A stretch of DNA of 64,000 nucleotides from Allochromatium vinosum DSM 180 (GTDB lineage: Bacteria; Pseudomonadota; Gammaproteobacteria; Chromatiales; Chromatiaceae): contig NC_013851.1 of the NCBI RefSeq assembly GCF_000025485.1, positions 2,337,501-2,401,500 of the forward strand. Reading direction: 5' to 3'. Below are positions 57,405-64,000 of this stretch, piece by piece (within the stretch, counting starts at the first letter, position 1; every line of letters begins with the position of its first letter). A program made the translations under genes and the position numbers. The notes beneath the pieces are model-generated. The model was not told where the DNA came from. It was given only the letters and a program-made list of their open reading frames with translations, and did no database searches.

Positions 57405-58106
57405 ATGCGCGTGATGCATCAGGCCGAACACAGCCTGGACGAGGCCCTCGACCCGGAGCGACAGGTCGTCGACTATCTCATGGCCCATCCGGACTTCCTC
57501 GCCCGTCACCCCGAGGTGCTGAGCGCCATCGAGGTGCCGCACGGCATCCAGGGCGCGGTGTCGCTGATCGAGTATCAGGTCCGCCTCCTGCGCCGTCAGC
57601 TCGCGACCGAGCGCAACCGGCTCGTCCATCTCATCGCGCGCGCGCGCCGGAACGAAGCCCTGGCGATCCGGCTGCATGGCCTGATCCTGCAACTCATGGT
57701 GGTCAAGGATCCCGAGCATCTCTGTCACCTGTTGCGCGAGACCCTGCTGCGCGAGTTCCACGCCGAGGCGCTGGCGTTCAAGCTCTTCGCGCGCGCCACT
57801 CTCGAAAGCCGGCCGCACGATCCGGTGGCCAATGCGTTCGCCGACTTCATCGACCGCCGCAACGCGCTCTGCGGCCCCCTGAGTTCCGAGCGGGCCGTGG
57901 CGCTCTTCGGCGAGGGCGGCACAGGCATCCATTCGGCGGCCATCGTTCCGATCCACGCCGACGGCCAGTCCGGCATCATCGCCATCGGCAGTGCGGACGC
58001 CACCCGCTTCAGCCCCGAGATGGGCACCGACTTCCTGAACCGACTCGGGGAGATCATCAGCCAGAAGCTCAGGACCGTCCATCTCGGCAACTGCGAGCCG
58101 CACTGA
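57405..58106 (+). CDS. DUF484 (GAF-like) protein
   Basis: A 233-residue protein of the DUF484 family, which has a GAF-like fold and no established function. Signatures are VVDYLMAHPDFLARHPEVL near the N terminus and VSLIEYQVRLLR. The C-terminal half has FSPEMGTDFLNRLGEII. DUF484 genes lie between dapF and xerC in many proteobacteria, as here. An ATG at 57414, with GAGGGG nine bases upstream, is an equally plausible start. Confidence 0.88.
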   Translation: MRVMHQAEHSLDEALDPERQVVDYLMAHPDFLARHPEVLSAIEVPHGIQGAVSLIEYQVRLLRRQLATERNRLVHLIARARRNEALAIRLHGLILQLMVVKDPEHLCHLLRETLLREFHAEALAFKLFARATLESRPHDPVANAFADFIDRRNALCGPLSSERAVALFGEGGTGIHSAAIVPIHADGQSGIIAIGSADATRFSPEMGTDFLNRLGEIISQKLRTVHLGNCEPH

Positions 58107-58119
58107 TCCGCGTCCGACC

Positions 58120-59082
58120 ATGCCCAAACGCCTGGACGCCCCCGCCGCGCCGACCTCGATCGACACGCCCCGGATCGAGCGTTTCCTCGCGCATCTGGCG
58201 CATGAGCGGCAGCTGTCCGAGCATACGGTTCGCGCCTACCGGCACGACCTGAACCAGATCGCCGTCTGGCTCGCCGATCAGGGCGAGCCGGGCGCGGAGC
58301 CGATCGCATCGCTCGACGAGGCCGGCATCCGGCGCTATACCGCCTGGCGCCATCGCCAGGGCGTCTCGGGCAAGACGCTTCAGCGCGAACTCTCCAGCCT
58401 GCGCGGGTTCTACCGCTGGCTGTTGCGCGAGAACCAGGCCGTGGCCAATCCGGCCGTCGGCCTCCGCGCGCCCAAGAGTCCGCGCAAGCTCCCGCACACC
58501 TTCGACGCCGATCAGCTCGGCGCCCTGCTCGATCCGGTGGACGAAGATCCGCTCATGATCCGCGACACGGCTATGGTCGAGCTGTTCTATTCCTCGGGTC
58601 TGCGTCTGGCCGAGCTGGTGAGCATCGACCTGGGCGATATCGATATGTCTGAAGGCGAACTGGGCGTGATCGGCAAGGGGTCGAAGAGCCGGCGCGTTCC
58701 GGTCGGTCGGAAGGCACGCGAGGCGATCGAACGCTGGCTGGCGGTGCGTTCGGCACTGGCCGATCGAGACGAGCGGGCGCTGTTCGTCAGTCTGCGCGGC
58801 GGGCGCATCCATCCACGCACGGTCGAGAAGCGGCTCGCACGCTGGGCGGTCGAACGGGGCGCCAGCCGACATCTGCACCCGCATCTGCTCAGACACAGCT
58901 TCGCGAGCCATCTGCTGGAGTCCTCCGGCGATCTGCGCGCCGTGCAGGAACTGCTGGGCCATACCGACATCGGTACGACGCAGATCTATACCCATCTCGA
59001 CTTCCAGCATCTGGCTCAGGTCTACGATCAGGCCCATCCGCGTGCACGCAAGAAAGCCTCGAAGCCAGACGAACGGCCCTGA
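58120..59082 (+). CDS. xerC: Tyrosine recombinase XerC
   Basis: Resolves chromosome dimers at dif together with XerD (320 aa). An N-terminal SAM-like DNA-binding domain (residues 15-105) precedes the catalytic domain with Arg162 (SSGLRLAEL), Lys186 (IGKGSKSRR), His255 and Arg258 (HPHLLRHSF), His281 (LLGHTDIG) and nucleophile Tyr290 (TQIYTH). Its place behind dapF and DUF484 is the conserved housekeeping position, so it is not a phage or integron integrase. Confidence 0.95.
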   Translation: MPKRLDAPAAPTSIDTPRIERFLAHLAHERQLSEHTVRAYRHDLNQIAVWLADQGEPGAEPIASLDEAGIRRYTAWRHRQGVSGKTLQRELSSLRGFYRWLLRENQAVANPAVGLRAPKSPRKLPHTFDADQLGALLDPVDEDPLMIRDTAMVELFYSSGLRLAELVSIDLGDIDMSEGELGVIGKGSKSRRVPVGRKAREAIERWLAVRSALADRDERALFVSLRGGRIHPRTVEKRLARWAVERGASRHLHPHLLRHSFASHLLESSGDLRAVQELLGHTDIGTTQIYTHLDFQHLAQVYDQAHPRARKKASKPDERP

Positions 59083-59103
59083 TCAACGCGACGATCCCAC
59101 ACC

Positions 59104-59763
59104 ATGCTCCTGTCACCCAAATACCGCTTCCTGTTCGTCCATATCGCCAAGACCGGCGGCACCAGTGTGCGCGCCGCGCTCGAAGGGCTACGCTGGCGCG
59201 ACCCCTGGTACTACCCGATGTTCCTGTGCAGCCGCTTCAGCCATCTGAGCGGGCACCGGATCGCCGCCAAGCTGCCGCGTCACGCCAAGGTGGTCGCGGC
59301 CAAGGAGTTGCTGCCCAGGGAATATTTCGACAGCCTGTTCAAATTCGCCTTCGTGCGCAATCCCTGGGATCTCCAGGTGAGTTCCTTCCATCACATCCGG
59401 CGCGAACGGCCGCAGTATCTCGGCGGACACGAGACCTTCGAGGATTTTCTGCGCTGGAAGCTCGATCCGGAGCGGCCCTATCAGTATCACATCGATACCT
59501 CGATCACGCTCCAGACCGACTATCTGATCGATCTCAGCGGCACGGTGGTCGTCGACTTCATCGGGCGCTACGAGCGTCTGAACGAGGATTTTGCGACCGT
59601 CTGCGACCGCATCGGCATCCGTGCTCCCGCCCTGCCCCACGAACGTCAGGCTCGGGATCGGAAACGCGACTACCGCAGCTATTACAGCGACGAAACCGCC
59701 GAGTTGGTCGCGCGCCATTTCGCGCGCGACATCCGGATGCTCGATTACCGCTTCGATCCCTGA
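59104..59763 (+). CDS. Sulfotransferase family protein
   Basis: A 219-residue protein with the two PAPS-binding elements of the sulfotransferase 2 family: the 5' phosphosulfate loop FVHIAKTGGTSVRAALE near the N terminus and the 3' phosphate site FAFVRNPWDLQVSSFHH. It should move a sulfo group from PAPS to a glycan, lipid or protein that cannot be predicted. It lies 21 bases after xerC and two bases before a convergent gene, with no glycosyltransferase near. No signal peptide is seen. Confidence 0.82.
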   Translation: MLLSPKYRFLFVHIAKTGGTSVRAALEGLRWRDPWYYPMFLCSRFSHLSGHRIAAKLPRHAKVVAAKELLPREYFDSLFKFAFVRNPWDLQVSSFHHIRRERPQYLGGHETFEDFLRWKLDPERPYQYHIDTSITLQTDYLIDLSGTVVVDFIGRYERLNEDFATVCDRIGIRAPALPHERQARDRKRDYRSYYSDETAELVARHFARDIRMLDYRFDP

Positions 59764-59765
59764 TC

Positions 59766-60554
59766 TCAGGAACTGGGCACGAGATCGCGATAGGCATGCC
59801 AACTGGCGTGCCCCACGAGCGGGATGGCGATGAAGAGGCCCAGGTAGAAGGTCGCCAGCCCGGCGCCGACGATCAGCACGATCAACCCCGCCCAGAGCAG
59901 CATGGGGCCGGGATTTTGCGTCACGGCGCGCACACTGGTGCGCATGGCGGTCAGGGCGTCGACGTGTCGATCCGTGAGCAAGGGCACGGTGATGGCCATG
60001 ATCCCGAAGACGACGGCTGCAAACCCGGCGCCGACGAGCGTGATCGCGATCAGGAGCAGCAGGTGTTCCCCCGAGAAGAAGAGCACCGGCAGGAAGTTGT
60101 CGAGGGTCGGAAAGGGGGCGTCGAACAACAGCGCGACCAGCACCAGCGAGACCACCAGCCAGGCTTGCAGGGTCACGAACAGAAAGGCCGAGACCATGCC
60201 CAACTGACCCTGGTTGCGCTTGAAGGCCTCCAGCGCCTGACAGGACTCCAGCGACTCGCCCCGCTCCAGATGGGCACTCATCTGATAGAGCCCGATCGAC
60301 AGCATCGGCGCCATCAGAAAGAAACCGGCGATCAGAAAGGGCACCAGAAAGGTCAGCTCGCCGAGGATCATCAGCGTGGTGATCAGCAGACTGATCAGCA
60401 CGATCCCGGTGCCGTAGGTCAGGCTGTAACCGGGTGCGGCGCGCACATCGGCCCAGCCCTTGCGCAGCCATTCCCAGGGATGGCTGAAATCGATAGTCGA
60501 GACGCGCAGACCCGCTTGGCCGTCGAAGTGATCGGCCGTCATGACGTGTGGCAT
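59766..60554 (-). CDS. DUF2189 multi-spanning membrane protein
   Basis: A 262-residue integral membrane protein of the DUF2189 family with about six hydrophobic helices (for example TGIVLISLLITTLMILGEL and FLIAGFFLMAPMLSIGLYQM). Function unknown. The start at 60554 (MPHVMTADHF) has GGAGGA eight bases upstream. It lies 115 bases downstream of the PP2C phosphatase gene on the same strand and could be read through from it, but the gap is large enough for an independent promoter. Confidence 0.82.
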   Translation of the reverse strand: MPHVMTADHFDGQAGLRVSTIDFSHPWEWLRKGWADVRAAPGYSLTYGTGIVLISLLITTLMILGELTFLVPFLIAGFFLMAPMLSIGLYQMSAHLERGESLESCQALEAFKRNQGQLGMVSAFLFVTLQAWLVVSLVLVALLFDAPFPTLDNFLPVLFFSGEHLLLLIAITLVGAGFAAVVFGIMAITVPLLTDRHVDALTAMRTSVRAVTQNPGPMLLWAGLIVLIVGAGLATFYLGLFIAIPLVGHASWHAYRDLVPSS

Positions 60555-60669
60555 TGGCAGGCTCCTCCAGAGTGTTCTAATCGTTATCGAACGCGCCCTG
60601 GAACGAAGCGTGTCATGACGAGCACCGGCCAGGCGCGCCCTGTCCTGATGGGGACGACTTGGGCCGGGT

Positions 60670-62640
60670 TCAACAGTCGACTGCCGAAGAACTGGAAACC
60701 ATCGGTCCCTGACCGCGATACTCGATCGCCAGCAGGGTGATGTCATCGGACTGGGGCGTCGCGCCGGCGAAGGACTGGACACGCTCCAACAGCATCGCGA
60801 GCAGGCCCACCAGATCCGGCTGTGGCTCGGATTCGAGCGTGTCGAGCAGACGCGCTTCCGAATAGAACTCATCCTGCGCGTTCATGGCCTCGGTGACGCC
60901 GTCGGTATAGAGCAGCAGCCGCTCGCCGGGGGCCAGACGCAGGGAGGCCGACCGATAGACCACGCCCTCCATGATGCCGAGCAGCAATTGCGGCGCGCCC
61001 TTGAGCCACTGAGGCCGGCCATCCGTCCCGATCAGCACCGGCGGGTTGTGCCCGGCATTGGCGTACTCCAGGTCGCCGGTGCGCGCGTCGAGCACGCCGC
61101 AGAAGACGGTGACGAACATATTGCTGGCATTGTCGGCCGCCAGCTCGGCATTGACCTGGGTCAGGATCTCGGCCGGCCCCTGCCGGTCGCGCGCGGTCGA
61201 CTTGATCAGGGTCTTGGTGACGGCCATGAACAGCGCCGCCGGCACACCCTTGCCCGAGACATCGGCGATCAGAAAGCAGAGCCGGTGTTCATCGAGCGGG
61301 AAGAAATCGTAGAAGTCGCCGCCGACCTCGCGTGCCGGCACGATGAGCGCGCGCAGATCGAATTCGTCCCGATTCGGGATCGGCGGAAACAGCTTGGGCA
61401 GGATCGACATCTGGATGTCGCGCGCGATCGCCAGCTCGCTCTCGATGCGCTCCTTGGCCGCCGTCGTCGTCTTGAGCCACTCGATATGCTGGCGCAGCGC
61501 CGTGCGCATGGACGCGAACGACTCGGTCAGCGCGCCCACTTCGTCGCGCCGTCGCACCTCGGGCAGCGGTGCGGCGAAATCGCCCTTGGCGATGCGGTCG
61601 GTCGAAGCGGCGAGCGCGCACAGCGGACGACTGATGGAGCGCGCGATCAGCAGTACGACCAGCAGCGAGGCCAGCAGCCCCAGACTGCCGACGGTCGCGG
61701 CATTGCGGGTCAGACGGTTGATGTCGTCGAACAGCTCGTCTTCGGGGAAGACGATGGCGAGCGTCCAGTCCGACGAATCGATCGGGGCGTAGTGGACGTG
61801 CGCCATCACGCCGAACAGCGGGGTGTGCTGGATGAACCCCGACTCGCCGGCGATCAGGGTTCGCGCCTGTTGACGCAGCGCGTCGGCCTCATCCCCATGG
61901 GCCGCCGCCAGACTGAACAGGCTCTCGTTCATGATGAAGTCGGTGTTGGGGTGGCTGAGAATGGCGCCATTGCGTGAGATCAGGACCGCGAAGCCATGCT
62001 GGAGCACCCGGAATTCGGCCAGCTCGTGCGTGAGCCAGTCGAGGGCGATGTCGGCGGCCAGGATGCCGATCAGGCGCTCGCCATCCGAAGTCGCCTGCGT
62101 CACGGGCAGAGAGAAGGTCGCAATCAGCTGCGTGTTGCCGGCCCCCAGCTCGTAGTAAGGCTCACTCCATTCGGCGCGCCCCAGTTCACGCGGGATCTGA
62201 TACCAGTCCGAGAACAGATAGTCCTGCTCTTCCAGGGCAAAACTCAACTCGATCCGGCCATCGCGCCGGAAGACATAGGGCGCGCGACGTCGATCGGGGT
62301 GGTCCAGTACCGCAGGCTCGAATCCCATGGCCATCCCGAACAGTTCGGGATTCATCTCCAGGGCACGCCGCAGCAGGGGCACGATGTCGTCTTCGCCAAT
62401 ACGCACCGAGTCGAGCGTGCTGGCCAGGGTCTCGGTCGCACGCCGCACCGAGATCAGGACACGCTCCACGCGCTGCACCAGGGCCAGCGAACGGTTGTGG
62501 GCGTTGTCCTGCAAACGCTGCAACAGCAACTCACGCGCCTGATAGTGATACAGCCCCAGGCTGGCACCGAGGACAGTGGCCACGCACAGCATCACCGAGA
62601 GGACCAGCCGTGCACCGATTCCAGAGAAACGCGCCATCAT
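60670..62640 (-). CDS. Cache-HAMP-PP2C (SpoIIE-type) serine phosphatase
   Basis: A 656-residue membrane phosphatase of the RsbU/SpoIIE class. An N-terminal helix (GARLVLSVMLCVATVLGASL) and a second helix near residue 325 (GLLASLLVVLLIARSI) bracket a large periplasmic Cache sensor domain. A HAMP domain and a short coiled linker (ESELAIARDIQMSILPKLF) lead to the PP2C domain with metal ligands in GGDFYDFF, IADVSGKGVPAAL, LYTDGVTEA and QSDDITLLAI. It should dephosphorylate an anti-anti-sigma STAS protein in response to a periplasmic signal. It is translationally coupled to the binding protein gene upstream (ATGA overlap). Confidence 0.92.
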   Translation of the reverse strand: MMARFSGIGARLVLSVMLCVATVLGASLGLYHYQARELLLQRLQDNAHNRSLALVQRVERVLISVRRATETLASTLDSVRIGEDDIVPLLRRALEMNPELFGMAMGFEPAVLDHPDRRRAPYVFRRDGRIELSFALEEQDYLFSDWYQIPRELGRAEWSEPYYELGAGNTQLIATFSLPVTQATSDGERLIGILAADIALDWLTHELAEFRVLQHGFAVLISRNGAILSHPNTDFIMNESLFSLAAAHGDEADALRQQARTLIAGESGFIQHTPLFGVMAHVHYAPIDSSDWTLAIVFPEDELFDDINRLTRNAATVGSLGLLASLLVVLLIARSISRPLCALAASTDRIAKGDFAAPLPEVRRRDEVGALTESFASMRTALRQHIEWLKTTTAAKERIESELAIARDIQMSILPKLFPPIPNRDEFDLRALIVPAREVGGDFYDFFPLDEHRLCFLIADVSGKGVPAALFMAVTKTLIKSTARDRQGPAEILTQVNAELAADNASNMFVTVFCGVLDARTGDLEYANAGHNPPVLIGTDGRPQWLKGAPQLLLGIMEGVVYRSASLRLAPGERLLLYTDGVTEAMNAQDEFYSEARLLDTLESEPQPDLVGLLAMLLERVQSFAGATPQSDDITLLAIEYRGQGPMVSSSSAVDC

Positions 62641-63707
62641 TGGACTCCGAGACGTTCGATATCGGTCGGCATGGCATCGATCATCTCCAGGTGCTGCAAG
62701 GCTTCACCGACCCGGTCGACATCCTCGGGGTGCAGTCGCCAGTCCCAGCCGTGCTCGCCCGGATCACCCATGACCGCGTGGATCTGTTCCAGCATCCAGC
62801 GCTGATGGATACGATTGGCCGGCACACGCGCCGCGCGCTGGTGCTGGAGCACGAGATCAAGCGCGCCCTCCGGGTCGGCAAAGGCCTGCTCCCAACCACG
62901 CCTGGTGGCTGCCACGAAGGCCGTGATCGCAGCGGATTTTTCGCGCTGCGTCTGTTCGAGCGCATAGAGTCCGTCTTCGGGGAAATCGATCCCATACTCG
63001 GACAGCCGGAACACCGTCAGCGCTTCCGGTTCCAGGCCGGCATTGATCAGCAGATGATATTCGTTGTACAGCATCCCCGACATGGCCTCGACTCCCCCGC
63101 GCAGGAAAAGATTGACCGTCTGCGACTGCGGCACGCGCTTGACCTCCAGCCCCCGGGTGCGTAGCAGAGCCTCGATCGGCAGGGCCGGGTCGTTGCGCCA
63201 GACCCCGACACGCCGACCATTGATGTCGGACAGACGGTGCACATTCGAACTGGAGCGCGCGATCAGTACCACCGAGGAGCGTTGGAACAGTTGCGCGACA
63301 TTGACCAGGGGCACGCCCTCGGCGCGGGCCTCGATGGCGGTCGACAGCCACAGCACCGCCAGATCCACCTCGCCCGTTTCGAGGGCCGCGCGTGGTGAGC
63401 GCGCATGACCCATGCTCAGGAGGCTGGCCTCAATCCCCGCCTCGCGATAGAACCCGTGCGCCTGCGCGACATAATAGCCGGCGAACTGGGCCTGCGGCTG
63501 CCAGGCGAGCATCAGACGCAGCGGCGTGCGTGTCGCAGCGGGCGCCGAGGATTCGGACTCGTCCTCGGCCCAGATCGGCGGCGCGATCAACAGACTCAGC
63601 GCCGCCAGACCCCAGAAGCGTGCCGAGCGCCCAAGCCGATCGGACAGAACGCCCCATCCAGACCAAGACCATCGCTCAACCACGCGCCGTATCTGGAGCA
63701 CGCTCAT
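62637..63707 (-). CDS. THI5/SsuA-like periplasmic substrate-binding protein
   Basis: A 356-residue exported protein. Its hydrophobic signal segment (RFWGLAALSLLIAPPIWA) follows a 30-residue basic N region. The mature part is a type II binding-protein fold of the NMT1/THI5-SsuA family: LMLAWQPQAQFAGYYVAQAHGFY, then GEVDLAVLWLS and VNLFLRGGVEAMSGMLYNEY. Relatives bind pyrimidine precursors of thiamine, taurine or sulfonates. No permease or ATPase gene is adjacent; the neighbours are a PP2C phosphatase (ATGA overlap) and an RsbW-like kinase (32-base overlap), so a sensing role is more likely than transport. Ligand unknown. Confidence 0.88.
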   Translation of the reverse strand: MSVLQIRRVVERWSWSGWGVLSDRLGRSARFWGLAALSLLIAPPIWAEDESESSAPAATRTPLRLMLAWQPQAQFAGYYVAQAHGFYREAGIEASLLSMGHARSPRAALETGEVDLAVLWLSTAIEARAEGVPLVNVAQLFQRSSVVLIARSSSNVHRLSDINGRRVGVWRNDPALPIEALLRTRGLEVKRVPQSQTVNLFLRGGVEAMSGMLYNEYHLLINAGLEPEALTVFRLSEYGIDFPEDGLYALEQTQREKSAAITAFVAATRRGWEQAFADPEGALDLVLQHQRAARVPANRIHQRWMLEQIHAVMGDPGEHGWDWRLHPEDVDRVGEALQHLEMIDAMPTDIERLGVQ

Positions 63708-64000
63708 CCTCGTCCGTGGGTTGACACATGATCAGCGAGACCAGATTGCGCCCCTGCTCGCGCCGACAGCTCAGTTCAGTCACCATCTGGCGCACCAGGA
63801 ACCAGCCCAGACCGCCGACGGTGCGCTGCTCCAGGGTCGCGGCCAGATCCGGCTCCGGCAGATTGGCTGGATCGAACGGCTGTCCATCGTCGAGTACATC
63901 GAGCACGAACCGCTCGGCGCTCGGCGCGATGCGCAGCTCGATCTCGCCCGGCTGACCCGGCGGATAGGCATAGTGACAGACATTGACGAACACCTCTTCG
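63676..64000 (-). CDS. RsbW-like anti-sigma serine kinase (partial)
   Basis: The C-terminal 107 residues of a GHKL-fold ATPase that runs off the right edge. The N box reads EEVFVNVCHYAYPPGQPG, followed by VLDDGQPFDPANLP and the glycine-rich lid GGLGWFLVRQMVTEL, ending GRNLVSLIM. The pattern is that of anti-sigma-factor kinases of the RsbW/SpoIIAB type, which hold a sigma factor or other partner and phosphorylate a STAS antagonist. It overlaps the binding protein gene by 32 bases. An STAS gene would be expected just upstream, outside the window. Confidence 0.85.
   Translation of the reverse strand, partial: EEVFVNVCHYAYPPGQPGEIELRIAPSAERFVLDVLDDGQPFDPANLPEPDLAATLEQRTVGGLGWFLVRQMVTELSCRREQGRNLVSLIMCQPTDEDERAPDTARG

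Noticed and set aside
58120-59082. Tyrosine recombinase as a mark of a mobile element
   Set aside because: It is XerC in its conserved place after dapF and DUF484, with no flanking repeats or phage genes.

Overview
The window is chromosomal DNA of high G+C content from a gammaproteobacterium. The first genes (the HynS small subunit of a [NiFe] hydrogenase followed directly by an Isp1-type cytochrome b) and the housekeeping gene order fit a purple sulfur bacterium of the Chromatiaceae. That placement is inferred from gene content and was not tested by alignment. Genes are packed tightly, with many 4-base ATGA overlaps. No tRNA, rRNA, CRISPR array or intact insertion sequence was found.

Layout. 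1-1919 (minus): end of a hydrogenase operon, reading hupH-like, hynS, isp1. 2032-5892 (minus): map, glnD and a small exported protein of unknown function. 5893-20851 (plus): a long translation and envelope block, rpsB-tsf-pyrH-frr-uppS-cdsA-dxr-rseP-bamA-skp-lpxD-fabZ-lpxA-lpxB-rnhB, with a structured rpsB leader, a hairpin between rpsB and tsf, and an intrinsic terminator after dxr. 21099-26020 (plus): a polyamine cluster of a carboxynorspermidine decarboxylase-like gene, a carboxynorspermidine dehydrogenase-like gene and an AdiA-type amino acid decarboxylase. 26007-33970: single genes in both directions (xthA, an isoprenylcysteine methyltransferase-like gene, a YyaL-type protein, rlmI, an L,D-transpeptidase lipoprotein, tsaC and an HDOD-GAF protein).

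33981-49149 holds two divergent blocks around the def/LysM promoter region. On the minus strand it reads LysM protein-dprA-smg-topA. On the plus strand it reads def-fmt-rsmB-DUF4390-ntrY-ntrX-trkA-trkH, joining protein maturation, rRNA methylation, a two-component system and potassium uptake. 49106-54019 (minus) is an amino acid operon, serA-pheA-hisC-tyrA, ending in mobB. 54406-59082 (plus) is lptM-lysA-methyltransferase-dapF-DUF484-xerC, followed by a lone sulfotransferase. 59766-64000 (minus) holds a DUF2189 membrane protein and, upstream of it, a partner-switching signalling module: an RsbW-like kinase (cut by the window edge), a THI5/SsuA-like periplasmic binding protein and a Cache-HAMP-PP2C phosphatase.

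Most of the window is ordinary, well conserved core genome. The parts that deserve a second look are the binding protein-phosphatase-kinase module at the right edge, the polyamine cluster, the NtrX-like regulator with an altered Walker A motif and no GAFTGA loop, the rpsB leader, and the AT-richer gap at 54020-54405.
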